Below are positions 46,901-57,756 of a DNA stretch of 64,000 nucleotides, piece after piece. Within the stretch, counting starts at the first letter, position 1. Each line of letters begins with the position of its first letter. Origin of the DNA: Ilex aquifolium (Eukaryota; Streptophyta; Magnoliopsida; Aquifoliales; Aquifoliaceae). The stretch lies in the NCBI GenBank assembly GCA_951799425.1, contig OX637395.1:40477173-40541172 (forward strand), in the 5' to 3' direction. The translations under genes were made by a program, and so were the position numbers. The notes beneath the pieces were generated by a model. The model did no database searches and had not been told where the DNA came from. It saw nothing but the letters and a program-made list of their open reading frames with translations.

Positions 46901-47345
46901 CACCCCACCGAAGCTCGACTGGGGAGACGCCTTATGCCCTCGCATACGGGGTAGAGGCTGTCATACCTCTTGAAGTAGGTCTTCCTACTATAAGAACACG
47001 AGCTTTCGACACTGGGGACAACGACCACCAACTCGGCTTAGAGATGGACCTTGCGGAAGAGAGAAGAGAAATAGCAGCCCTGAGATTGGCAAAGTACCAA
47101 GAAGGGATATCCAAACTCTACAACAGAAGAGTCAGACCTCGCGAATTCCGAGCGGGCGATCTCGTACTCAGAAGGGTGGTAGCAAACACCCGGGACCAAG
47201 CAGACGGAAAGATGGGACCTAACTAGGAAGGACCATACAAAGTCACATCGGTAGGGAGCTCCGGATCATATAGAATGGAGGACCTAGAAGGAAATGTTGT
47301 AATTCACCCCTGGAATATAATGAATTTAAAGATATACTACGTTTG
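43900..47345 (+). mobile_element. Pol region of the Tat element: RT, two RNase H domains, integrase
   Basis: Reverse transcriptase lies at about 44.3-45.2 kb (FPLPKMDQLVDATAG, MSFGLKNAGATYQRLMN, YIDDMLVKS). An RNase H of the usual Ty3 type is at about 45.2-45.5 kb (YYVSKALLSAETRYLPLEKL). A second, archaeal-type RNase H is at about 45.6-46.0 kb (LCVDGSSNSRGFGIGVLL, NNEAEYEALI), as known for Tat elements. Integrase is at about 46.3-47.2 kb (YPQANGQAESSNKTI, LLNVLWAYRTTP). Several breaks are present. Confidence 0.88.
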
Positions 47346-47382
47346 AAAATGGAAGTACTGTTGTGACAAATGAATGGTTGTT

Positions 47383-47890
47383 GAAAAGGGCATGGCCTTG
47401 GAAGCAGTCTCAAAGACTTCAGCTTCCAAATGACAAACAGGAGCACGCCTCCTGGGAAGGGCACGACACTGGAAGCAGTCTCTAAGGACTCCAACTTCCG
47501 AATGAAAAACAGGAGCAAGCCTCCTGAAAAGGGCATGTCCCTGGAAGCAGTCTCTAAGGACTCCAGCTTCCAAATGAAAACAAGGAGCAAGCCTCCTAAA
47601 AAGGGCATGGCCCTAGAAGCAGTCTCCAAGACTTCAGCTTTCAAATGAAACAGGGGCACGCCTACTAGAAAGGGCACGGCCCTGGGAGTTGCCTCTAAGG
47701 ACTAGTTTCCAAACCAAAAACAGGCGCGAGCCTCCTGAAAGGGGCATGGCCCTGGGGGCGGTTTCAGGGACTCCTGCCTCCGAATAAAGAACAAGAGTGA
47801 AGCCTCCTGAAAATGGTACGGGATGGGGGTCGAGACTCAGGAACCCTAGCCTTCAGTTAATATGCAGGGGCATGCCCCCTGAATGGAATA
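47383..47890 (+). repeat. Tandem repeats of about 72 bp between Pol and the antisense frames
   Basis: Roughly seven units built on GGGCATGGCCCTGGAAGCAG, then TCTAAGGACTCCAGCTTCC, AAATGAAAAACAGGAGC and AAGCCTCC. The central units are close to each other and the outer ones more diverged. Tandem repeats between pol and the 3' LTR are typical of Tat/Ogre elements. They are not CRISPR-like: there are no unique spacers. Confidence 0.85.
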
Positions 47891-48429
47891 TGACCCTTGC
47901 AGAAAGGCGCGAGTCAGCTATTACTCGGCAAAAATTGCCCCCAGGAGCCCTCGCAAACATCGAGGTCGACCCTTGGGGTATGCTTGCACAAGTACATGGG
48001 TGAGGTGAGCTTAAGATGCTAATAAAATGGACCCCCCCGGGGGCGCGCAGATAAGGATGATGAAGCTAACCGGAGTGAAAGGTTACGTAAGCTCAGCATA
48101 GTCTCACCTCGGATAAGCACCCTCGGCGCCGATACTCACCAAGATAGTCAAACGGGAAAACTCTGGACCGAGGTGCTTGGAACCTTATTTCTACCCGAGA
48201 TGACCTCCAAAGGATTTAACCTTTTTCTAACATTCAAAGTTAGAGGCTGGAGGTTATTTATAAAAAAAAAACGCAAAACAAAGATACAGTGACAAAATGT
48301 TGTAAGCAAAAACAAAAGAAGTACATTGATAAGGCAAAATCTGCTTTCCATTCCAAAAAAGGGGCTTTGCATCCCCAAGCTACAAGCAGAGGGAAAGTAA
48401 AAAAGAAAAAAAAAAAAAAAAAAAAGGGG

Positions 48430-50960
48430 AAAAGAACTAAGTCTCAGCTGCTGGAGGAAGAGGGCTGAACACTTCACCCCCATCAGCAAGAGGAGCCTCG
48501 CTGAACAGCTCTTCTATACTTGGGGAGGAAACAGCATTCGGGGCATCGGCAGGCTCTAGTAGATCAGGGACTGGAGATTCGGCCTCAAGAGGGGCAACAG
48601 TGACAGGGGCCAGAGCAGCAGTAGTAGAGGTTTCCCCGATGCCTCGAACTTTGGCGCTGGAGGCAGCCTCAACAGCAGTCTCTTCCAAAGCCTGTAGCAT
48701 ATCCTCCGACGGCACATACACATGCATTTGGTATAGAGTGGAGTCAGGAAGAACACCCGTCGCTCGGAGCGCCTCGTCCCAGCCTTTCTTGAAGAATTCC
48801 TTCTTGTTTTCCTTAAGGGCAGGCAGGACGTCATTAGCGAATTCTTCTTTAAGCTGCTCCACCGACTTCCAGTTGGCCTCCATCTCCGACCGGACCTTGT
48901 CCAGCTCCTGAGTGAGGGCCGAGCAAGTCTGCTCCGATTCCTCGACCTTGGCCTCCTCTGAAGATATTCGTTGTGTGGCCGCGGTAATCTTCCTCTTGGC
49001 GTCAACTAGGGCTGCACTTAGCTTTTCAGCGCTAACCCTGGCCGTCTCAGCATCCTTTAGCAACTGCTCAATCTGAGCCGCTTGGGAAGAGAGCGTCTTA
49101 TCTCTGGCCGCGACATCCTCTCGAGCAGCGGCTAGAGCAGCCTCAGTTTCGGCCTTCAGCCTCTCAGACTCTTGGAGGCTCCGCCTCTGATCATGATACC
49201 GCTCAGCGATAACCGAGACCTGCTGAGCAGCCTATTGAAGATAAGGGGGTAAGAATCATACATGCAAAGAAAAAAAAAGAGCACCAGGAATTGAACTCAC
49301 CACCAAAGAACTCTGGATGATGGAACGGAAGTGGTGGTTGGTCGGGCGGGCGCAATGCTCGTCCATGTCCGCCCTAAAGTGAAGCGTCTCACTCATGGCG
49401 TAGGCAACGAGAGGAGAGCGAACAATGGAGTCATCAACCCGTATCGGCCTATCCTCCCTATCTCGGGCCCGGGGGCGCCACTCCTCTGCGGTGGATGTCG
49501 GTGCAGGAGGGAGAGTGGGAGTTGCTTGTTGCTGTTGTTGTTGCTGACTGCCCCTTCCCCGGCCCATTCCATCTGGCCGGTGTCTGACCCTTATCTCCTC
49601 CTCGATAGGAGGGTCTCGGTCGTGAACAAGACCCCGACTGGTTGTCCGTGGAGGTATCGGCGAGGTGGGAGCGTTTGTTGGTGGCGGAGGAGTAGTAGTC
49701 CTTGTAGGTGGTGGAGGGACATTGGTCCTAGCAGGTGGTGGAGGGGCATCGCTAGAAGATCCCCGGCCCCTCCCAGCGGTCTGGGCGGCCCTCCGATTCA
49801 GATAACTCAGGTTTAGGTGAGGTTGGCGCGTCATTGCAACTTCGAGTGCTTCTTCCACGTCCAAATTCTAGAGTATGTCAAAATCCGGCCAAGTCTCCCT
49901 CCCTGCCGTGCTGGTCTCAGCTTGGACTGTGGTGAAGGGCTCTCTTACCTCTGCCTCTTCTCTTTCAAATCATGTTGACCCCTCTACCTCAGCCTCAGTG
50001 GCCCTGTCAGGGTCGTTCTCGAAATTCTGCTCCAAGTCTCGCTCGGGGGCCTCTATAAAGAAATTGGACCACCTGGAGGGAGTTGGGAGAAGTTCTTGTA
50101 TCCTGGCGTGTAGCCCAGAAACACGTGAGCAGCACAACCACATCCGTCTCAAATGTATCCCCAGACGGTTACGTGGTCGGGGAAATTCACTAAGTGTCCC
50201 GGTGGAGGAGCGGCTTCACGAGTAGAAACGTCTGCATGAAAGAAGAGGACATTAAGATGTGCAAATCAATGTAGGAAGTATAAAAAGCCGAGAAGAGAGG
50301 GAGCCGACATACTCGTTGTTCGCCACTCTTTGGGGCAAGACAAGCCGTCGTACTCGGGGCCGATCTGAGCCGACGTACTCGTTGTTCGCCACTCTTTGGG
50401 GCAAGACAAGTCGTCGTACTCGGGACCGATCCCCCTCTCCCAGGCTCCACGGAAGACTAGAAGGTCGTCCTTGAATCCCTTGTCAGAATTAGGGAGGTGA
50501 GTGACTAGGTACATAGAGGGGTCCCGGACTTTGAGATAGAAGGTCTGCTGGGGCATCACCTTCATCAGAGCATAGCAGAAGAGGACATCCTCGAGACCTA
50601 GATTGACCCCGAGACGCCTATTGAGTTCCAACACCCTCATGATTATCCTAAGTGTGTTAAGGGCGCATTGCCCTGGGAAGAGACGGAATCTGGAAAGGAA
50701 CTGAAGTAGTAATGGAGGAAGGGGGAATCTAATCCCACCCTCCATGATGGCCTTGGTATAAAAGGGCATGGCACCCTCAGAACCAGCGTTACGACGGTGG
50801 ATTGCTGGGTCACATTCATCAACATTGACATTCCGAGGAATATCATAGTGAGTTTTGAAGTTTGTTATCTGTTGAACGCCCTTGACCTCATACTTCCTCG
50901 GCCTAGAGGTCCCAGCCTCTTGGGCCTCAGCGGCAGGTTGGCGTCTCCTCGGCATGGTTT
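48430..50960 (-). mobile_element. Antisense reading frames of the Tat element
   Basis: Three open stretches lie on the strand opposite to gag-pol. The first (50.3-50.96 kb) starts MPRRRQPAAEAQEAG and contains GGIRFPLPPLLLQFLSRF and LGVNLGLEDVLFCYALMK, which resembles the plant 'putative gypsy type transposon' domain (Pfam Transposase_28). The second (49.26-49.86 kb) is Pro/Thr/Arg-rich. The third (48.44-49.06 kb) is Ala/Glu/Lys-rich and looks coiled-coil. Extra antisense frames in this position are known for the Retand type of Tat elements; their function is unknown. Confidence 0.75.
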
Positions 50961-51545
50961 GGGGGGAAAGGAATGGGGGTTCCTAGTGTTCTTTCAAGAG
51001 AGCCCTAATGGACTACTGAATTCCAAACGATAGAAATAAAGGTCCTAACAGACACCACTAGGCTTCGGAGTGACGCAAGGAAAGTGGTGATGGTCTGGAA
51101 GACGACCGGTCGCCGGAAAAAGCAGAAAAACAAGAGGAAATGGAACGAGGACTCACCAGAAAACTAGTAAGATGAACGAGGAACTTGAAGGAAATTGTTT
51201 TTGTCCTTTGGAAATACGATCGAGGACATGAGTCTGGGATTCTTCAGGCAGAATGAGGGAAGTTGTGATAGTCCAGGCACCAGTTCCGACGGTTCTCCAG
51301 CGAAGAGATCACTGAGGGAAATTCTGAGTAGAGGTCAGGAATTCGAAAGTATGAAGACGAAGGAATGGATTTGTTTTTATAGGGCCTCTAACATCATCAT
51401 TGGTGCACGAAGCACGAAGACAGGCGCATTCAATGCGCACGATCTCCAAAAGGCGGAGAAACGACTAAAGGAGCATTGATGGGACAGTTATAACAGTTGA
51501 GCCCTTTCACCTTCTGACGACACGTCTCCCCCTGGTAAGAAGATC

Positions 51546-51564
51546 AAAGGGCTGGGGGGGCAGT
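51546..51564 (+). other. Polypurine tract of the Tat element
   Basis: AAAGGGCTGGGGGGGCAGT directly precedes the 3' LTR, in the place where plus-strand DNA synthesis is primed in LTR elements. It contains two pyrimidine interruptions. Confidence 0.7.
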
Positions 51565-52704
51565 TGATGGGACATTTCTGAGATAGAAGCAGATCACGAC
51601 ACGTGGCCTCGGCATTACAAATATCCTTCTCCATGATGAAGACACGTGGTCTCGGCGCCGAGGCTGTTGGCCTCCATGTTTAAGACACGTGTCCTCAAGA
51701 GATAAGGAACATTGCACTCAAGCGATGTCCCCTAGGCTCCAGAAGTTCTCCAATCTCTCAACTACGTACCCTCGGTGCCGAGGGTACATTCACCCTGAGA
51801 TCACCACTTGTCCTCGGTGCCGAGGGATACTAGCTAGAGCTGTGACCCTACCACATGACTCCTACTTCTAGAAAAGTTACTGACTGACAGCTGATCAGTC
51901 TTGGCTAGACTAGGAATTATGAGGACACCCTGAACAAGGGAGTAAGGATGGCAAATCCAACACGACATCCCACCAAGTGGAGAAGGACGCGTGGCATAAA
52001 GTGCATAATTAGGGGTGGGCAGACGAGAATACCCCTGCTGACATGCGGCTATTACAGGCAAGCATTTTAATGAATCCTCAACTGATGAGATATTCACATT
52101 GACGGAAGAAGCCAAAAAAGGATGGGCATTAAATGCTCCTGCATCAGGACATTTAATGACTCATCCTTGAAGAAAGAGCATTGAATATTCCGGGATCCGA
52201 GCATTTAATGTCCTTGCATAAAAGGAAGAACTTTAATTGTTCGGGGATCCGAGCAATTAATAATGGAGTCTTCCCCCTACGAAATAGGGGGCACATTGCC
52301 CCACCTCTGAACGCTACCTACTTTCTAGACTATCAGCAATGATGAGTCCTGGTGGGTATAAATAACTTCCAAAAACACATTGCAAAGGTACGCAAAAACA
52401 TCTATCAAGAACAAACAGTGTTTTCTTCTTCCCCTCTCTCAAAGAATTGACTTGACCGTTGGAGGAGATACGCCGGAAAACACTCCGGCTCCCTTTCTAA
52501 CCTGTTTTTTGTGTGTCAGGAACCCTTATCGATCCGTCGGAAGGATCGAACGACCCATAGAAACAATTCATCACCACTCCTTAAAGCCCTTTGGCCCTCT
52601 CAACCCTTTCCTTGTTGCGAGGTCTTTGACGTTCGAGGCCGGTACGAATTCACTAAATGAGAGATCTGTTTTTTACATCTATTGTACGAAAATTATCGCG
52701 CACA
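51565..52704 (+). repeat. 3' LTR of the Tat element
   Basis: About 1.14 kb, TG...CA, colinear with the 5' LTR. It differs by scattered substitutions and by one segment of about 40 bp (around 51786-51826) that adds one more CTCGGTGCCGAGG unit. It is followed by the target duplication CCAAA. Confidence 0.9.
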
Positions 52705-52709
52705 CCAAA

Positions 52710-54629
52710 TGGTATTTGAGTTCCTCGTGAATGTCCATCTTCAGGAGATTATTCCTCCTCCTCTGTTACAGTCTGAGGCATGTGGATGAAGAACAGTGGG
52801 AGTGGGGGGTAAAAGAATCCTGCGAGTAGAATAAGGACACAAAATAAAGTAGAAGAAAATCCAAATCTACAGTCAACAGAATAGACAGACTCAGTTACTT
52901 GGTACATATACCCAGCTGTAATGCACTGTCCTAAGGAGCTTTATTTAGCATTGAGGTGTCAGTAAGACTTTCAATGAATTCAAATTCGAATCTGATATGT
53001 ATGAATATTTTAATTCGTTTATTTAAATTTTATTAGAATTCGTTTAAATATTTTAAATCGAATATAAATATAAATATATATAAATTTAATCCAATAAAAA
53101 TTATTACATGTAATATACACATATAAGTATATTAGTTGTTTGTATTTGATAACATTATTTGTTGATATTTTAGTGGAATCCCATTATGGACAGAACTGAA
53201 TAATTGGACCAGATATTCGATTATGAATGGATTCAAATATGTACTAATACTTTTCTATTCATCAGGTAAACGAAACAAATTCGATAAAGATTATTTAAAT
53301 CAGATTTGGATTCGAATTTGGATGGACCTAGATCTGGTCCGAATTCGATCTAATTACAGGTCTAAGTGTGAGTGCGATGGGTGGGTGGACCTTTATCAAT
53401 CGTGTCAGATGAGACGGATTCATATTAAATTTTAATGAATTCATATCAAAAAATATTTCATTTATACTCAATTCACTTATTAATTCATGTCTAATAAATC
53501 GTATCATATCGAGTTTATATCATATATAAATTGTGTATAAATTATAATTGATATATAAATGAGCCTTGTCTAATATTTATTTTAATTGATTTTACTCATA
53601 TTTAATTTATTTATTAATTTTATTATATCGAGTTCACTTGTTTATAAAATACATGACTTAAAAAATACTCAAATCTTTTATTTTTATGATTTATTCGAAT
53701 TGATGTTAACGGGTTGTGCCCATTTTTTGGCACCCTAGGTGGGTGTCTGAAGCCATGGAAATGGGTGGATGGATTGGTTTTGGGGGCAGGCTCCATTTAC
53801 CCGACAAAAGCTGTCCCATCACATGCTTCAGTTCAACCCCAAATCAGACCAATCGACACACCCTCCCAATCACGTGACACGACCATACTCATAATCTCTA
53901 TAGGGACAAAAATTTATGTCAAATTTATGAATTATGTTTAAAATAGTGTGGATGATACATTGCACATAAAAAGATCCTTAAAATTTTAATTTATACCCTA
54001 AAAGCATAAAAATCTTATATTATACCCTTAATAAGATGAAAAAAATAACAATGAAATCAAAAAACAAATCTCCGTCGCCGTTTTTTATAATTTTTTTTAT
54101 TATATTTGTCATATTATCCTATTTTTATAAATAATAGTTTACATAATACTTAATTTTAAGTGTTTTCAATAAAAGAGTGGTACTTAATTTTTATAAAATG
54201 GAACATATCAATTTTTGTCCCAATTAAGTTCAACAGTGGGACAATTGCCATTTGGATCTCGAGAGAAAATAAGAATGAGTTGTAAATTTAGACGTAACAC
54301 GTGTTGAGTTTAAATATTGATAATTCATTGGGATCAGATCACAAGAAATTTATCATTGATGAATATCTTAATCTTAATATAGATGATCTGTCTTTGATCA
54401 GATCGTGAATGATATTAATCAAATTACTAATAAGCTGGTTTAAATACCCTAACCACTAAACTCAAAAAGAAATAATCAGTTGGCCAAGCCTTAAACCTCA
54501 TTGTATCATTAAATTGAGGTCAATTATGATTGAAATCTAACAAACATACCACCAAAAATCCCCACATAATGAATATGCCATCAAAATAAAAAACCAAAAA
54601 CCCATTTCACGTACAGTTGAAGTGTATAA
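52710..54629. other. Gene-free stretch
   Basis: 52710-52960 is unrecognised single-copy-looking sequence. 52965-53360 has ATTCGAAT/GGATTCGAATTTGG blocks in both orientations, resembling a decayed short transposon also hinted at near 63.3-63.6 kb. 53400-54600 is AT-rich with no gene recognised. Confidence 0.35.
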
Positions 54630-55100
54630 TCAGGAAGACTGAGCTCTCTCATGTGGGTTTCGTCGATTAGATATCATCTCTTCCTCCTTGGCTTGTTGAG
54701 GTGTCTCAGCCGGAACCGGCACCGGAACGGCGTGGCCGGAGCCAATCCTGACTCTGTTCTCCGCAGCCGGAACGGCGTCGCCGAAGCCACCACCACTGAC
54801 ACTGTTCTCCGCAGCCGCACGCGGCGGTGGAGGGTCGACTCGACCATCGAGACAAGAAGAGAATTTGGTCTCAACCCATCCTTCAAAGTCGTACCGTCCA
54901 CGACCCATGATTCTTCTACCAGAACAAAGCCTACCGATCACAATAGCTATTGCACCCAAAATGGTTATCACTGCGAGAACTGCAATGACTGGTCCAACTG
55001 ACCCGTGACCCGAATGAGCTGTGTAGGCTTGTTGGGTTGTCTCTGCAATGGGTGGTGGTTGTTGCTGTTCTGGGACTGTTAATGGTGGTGTAGTAGACAT
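54630..55100 (-). CDS. Small single-pass membrane protein of unknown function
   Basis: An intronless frame of 156 residues. The N-terminal 30 residues are Pro/Gln/Thr-rich. GSVGPVIAVLAVITILGAIAI (about 33-55) forms one clear transmembrane helix, followed by the basic GRLCSGRRIMGRGRYD and a conserved EGWVETKFSSCLDGRV. The tail is Gly/Pro/Ala-rich and variable. This layout (GPVIAVLAVI, GRLCSGRRIMG.G.YD, WVE.K.SSC.DGR) belongs to a plant-specific family annotated only as transmembrane proteins. No function is known to me. The ATG at 55100 is the only good start; the upstream 150 bases look like a leader. Confidence 0.8.
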   Translation of the reverse strand: MSTTPPLTVPEQQQPPPIAETTQQAYTAHSGHGSVGPVIAVLAVITILGAIAIVIGRLCSGRRIMGRGRYDFEGWVETKFSSCLDGRVDPPPPRAAAENSVSGGGFGDAVPAAENRVRIGSGHAVPVPVPAETPQQAKEEEMISNRRNPHERAQSS

Positions 55101-55699
55101 TTTGAAGAATACCCAGAAACAAAAACTGTGTGTTAAGTGTTGAATGTTGAAGTTTCTTGAGGCTTTGAGAGGTTTATGGGTTTTGGGTTTAAGAGATTAT
55201 TGTGTTTTTTGATTGAAAAGATACTAAAATGGCACCCAAAAAACCTAAGATTTCCTGAAATTTGTGGTATAAAAGTAATTTACGTTTCTGGTGATAGGTG
55301 AATGAGAGAGAATCAATGTTCATAGGCCCGTAACTTGGGGGAAAAGGGGTGGAAAAAGTAATTAGTAGAAAAGAAAAAGGGAATTGTTTGAGCTATTTAT
55401 CTACCCTGTAGACTAGCAAAGAATGAGAAGGTAAATAATGAGAGGTAAAGGTGATATCTGTGAGGTAAGAGAGATTAAAGAAAAAGGCAAGTGAGAAAGC
55501 TCTGGGGGATGGAAATGATCACTGTTTGTACTAAAAGGAAAAAGTGAAAAGGAAATGATCACTGTGATGAAAATAAAGTGGAGGGAAGGTAGAGGAAACT
55601 GGGGAAAAAGAGTAGGTTATGGGTATCTTCTTGTGGACAAAACTCCAAGAACTTCTGGTTCGAGGAGTTTATCTTGAAATTTGGTGATCCACCGCCGTT
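55101..55699. other. Leader and promoter region of the small membrane-protein gene
   Basis: Purine-rich sequence (GAGAGAG, GGAAAGTG and AAAGG tracts) without any coding frame. It is likely the 5' UTR and promoter of the gene at 54630-55100. Confidence 0.35.
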
Positions 55700-55701
55700 T
55701 A

Positions 55702-55872
55702 AGAGTAATGGTCTATGAAATTAAAAATTAGATTTAAAAAGTAGATTTGATAATCACAATTATTGAATAGGTGGTAGATTCTTATAAATGCTAAGATTCA
55801 TAGTAAAATCAATAGTTACAATTATCAAATCTACTTTTAAATCTAATTTTTAAATCTATGTAGCAATACTCT
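55702..55872. mobile_element. Short MITE with long inverted repeats, TA borders
   Basis: A 171-bp element: AGAGTAATGGTCTATGAAAT at the left is mirrored at the right (ATCTATGTAGCAATACTCT). The inverted repeat continues inward through AAAAATTAGATTTAAA and GTAGATTTGATAAT. TA lies at both borders, suggesting a Tc1/mariner (Stowaway-like) origin, though the termini are not the classical Stowaway ones. Confidence 0.75.
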
Positions 55873-55874
55873 TA

Positions 55875-57376
55875 GTTTAACTACATTCATTTTTTAGAGG
55901 AATAATGAGCGCGATCAAGGATCTCATGATCCCACCCAGTAAAGGCTATTGGAGTAATTTTTGGGCGCTCTCCTTTGTTCTGCCTTCTTTTGCACAAAAA
56001 AAAAAAAAATCCTAAGAAAATCAATTATACCCAACAAATGTTATGCAATCATAATTTTCTAACAGAATGAGGAAAAAAAAAAACCAAGTTTGGCCTGCTA
56101 AATTTTTTTCGGGTTGGGCCTAGATAAGGAAGGTCCAAGCCCTTATTTGGACGAGTTATCGGACGAGTCGAGCTAGGCTTCGAGTAGAGGCATGCTATCC
56201 GCAATCCAACTCGTCACTCGTTAGGCGGGCTTACTGCTGCAAGCCTATGGGACTGTTGGGTGGGCCCGCGAGCCAACCTACTAGACAAGTTTTCATATAT
56301 AATTTTATTTAGAAATAATAAATATTTTTGTAACTAAATTTTTTTGTAAATTATATTTTTGAATTAAAAGTACAGTCAAAATAGACAATAAATAAATAAT
56401 GAATAATTTTATTTATAAATAGGGAAGAAACTGCATCATAATAGAATGAACACATCCCAGTTAGGTTGACACCTACCCACATATCTATCTTTTTCAAATT
56501 TTAAATTTAATGTGTCTAACTTTTTTTCAAAGAAAGGTGGCGCAGGCTATTTAGGTGGGGCAGGGCGGGTGGATTTTTGGGCCGAGTTTTTACGGGCTTT
56601 TTGCGGATGGACTATTGGGCCGAGTTTCGGGCAGAAAAATGAATTTGAGATAGGCCCAAGTCCTCTCTTTAAGGATATTGGATTGGGACTTGAGCTTAGG
56701 CAAGCCTATCGGACTTCAAACCTGTTGTTTTTGGGCTAAATAATGGACCTGACCCATGAACACCCATACCTCGATTTTCCACCAGAATCAAGAGAGAAAA
56801 TCCTGATAATGTAACACTATTACGGACTACTCTCCTGATAATGTGAGGTTTTAGAGGACCTTTTTTCTGGTAGGTTTAGAAACTGTGAAAAGCCTTTTGA
56901 TATAATATTTGACAAATTGATTCTCTTCTGCTATGTGCCGTTAACATCCCAGGATTTTACAAGTGCTTGGGACCACACCATTGTCACGATTGTGATTCTG
57001 TTTATTGCACCAACTTCGAATAAGCGTACTTTGCGAAATTTAGAGAGGTTTAGATGTACGCAACTTTGTCTTTGTAAGGAGAGAGGTTATTTCTGTAACT
57101 CGAACCCATAACCTCTAAATTACAATGGAGCAACTTTTCCGTTGTGTCAAAACCCGCCCTCTAACTTTGAATACACTTGGTTCCATTAATAGAGGATTTA
57201 ACCGATATGATAAAACATTGCATGTGTGTGTGTGTGACAGATGCTAATGTGAGGATTGTGCCCTCCAACAATGTTTTACAAGTGGATTTTTGTGTGCTAA
57301 AACTCTACTGATTTTCCCAAAGGAAGAGGAAGAAACAGAAATGAAATATGTTCAAGAAAGACGTAGAACAACCACA
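55875..57376. other. Gene-free stretch
   Basis: 56080-56300 and 56530-56760 carry GGGCC/GGCCGAG-rich low-copy repeat debris. The rest is AT-rich. No gene is recognised. Confidence 0.35.
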
Positions 57377-57386
57377 CAAAAAAAAA
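57377..57386 (-). terminator. Pol III terminator of the tRNA gene
   Basis: On the minus strand a run of nine T follows the tRNA 3' end after one base, as expected for RNA polymerase III termination. Confidence 0.85.
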
Positions 57387-57387
57387 G

Positions 57388-57461
57388 TGGCCCATGCAGG
57401 TCTCGAACCTGCGACCTTCGCGTTATTAGCACGACGCTCTAACCAGCTGAGCTAATAGGCC
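57388..57461 (-). tRNA. tRNA-Ile (AAU anticodon)
   Basis: A 74-nt cloverleaf with no intron: acceptor GGCCTAT pairing with ATGGGCC, D arm GCTCAGCTGGTTAGAGC, anticodon loop CTAATAA with AAT at 57427-57425, T arm GCAGGTTCGAGACCTGC and discriminator A. A box (TAGCTCAGCTGG) and B box (GGTTCGAGACC) are intact. CCA is not encoded, as expected for a nuclear gene. The acceptor pair 5-68 is T-G, where the common plant sequence has C-G. The first anticodon base is expected to be edited to inosine. Confidence 0.97.
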
Positions 57462-57631
57462 GCTGATGATGAGTTCTCTAATTAAATCATAGGACTCTTC
57501 TCTTTGCTCTCTTTGTTATGATAGCATTCAACCTTAAAGTAGTAGCACATTTAATTAGAGATTTTAGAAGGTTGTTATTATCAGATCCCCAATTCTATAA
57601 TGACGAGAGCAATCTTGGTTTATTAAAGTGC

Positions 57632-57730
57632 AGGCGTACCCAAATTCAGAAGGGCGAGACTCGAGCCATATGAGACGGTTGTGGGGGCCGAGGGCTAAGC
57701 CTTCCAAGTGCTTCTCGGCGCCGGAGACTA
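57632..57730 (-). pseudogene. Stray copy of exon 1 of the S9 peptidase gene
   Basis: 99 bp aligned to 35130-35228 with about four substitutions. It covers the 3' part of peptidase exon 1 and runs past the splice donor into the first bases of intron 1, so it is a DNA-level copy and not a retrocopy. It has no start codon and no further exons. It ends 27 bp before the start of the GTG-rich element copy B, which suggests capture or filler insertion during a transposition or repair event. Confidence 0.9.
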
Positions 57731-57756
57731 TACGTTTATGAATGATTATATATGTG

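Larger units (their letters stand above)
40609..52704 (+). mobile_element. Ty3/Gypsy LTR retrotransposon, Tat (Retand/Ogre-like) lineage, about 12.1 kb
   Basis: A structurally complete but broken copy. It has two LTRs in direct orientation, a 5-bp target duplication CCAAA on both sides (40604-40608 and 52705-52709), a primer-binding site after the 5' LTR and a polypurine tract before the 3' LTR. Gag and Pol regions lie in the order Gag-protease-RT-RNase H-integrase on the plus strand. A tandem-repeat zone and antisense reading frames sit between Pol and the 3' LTR. That extra 3' region and the doubled RNase H are features of the Tat lineage. The coding region has several breaks (my rough impression is about eight), so the copy is a fossil. 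The LTRs look roughly 95-97% alike by eye, apart from one indel of about 40 bp, suggesting an insertion within the last few million years. Confidence 0.92.

Noticed and set aside
47383-47890. CRISPR-like regular repeats
   Set aside because: The units are about 72 bp, contiguous and diverging, with no unique spacers, and lie inside a plant LTR element; they are ordinary Tat-type tandem repeats.
53714-53941. 75-residue plus-strand frame near 53.7 kb
   Set aside because: Short, no homologous motif, no splice context; in a gene-free AT-rich stretch.
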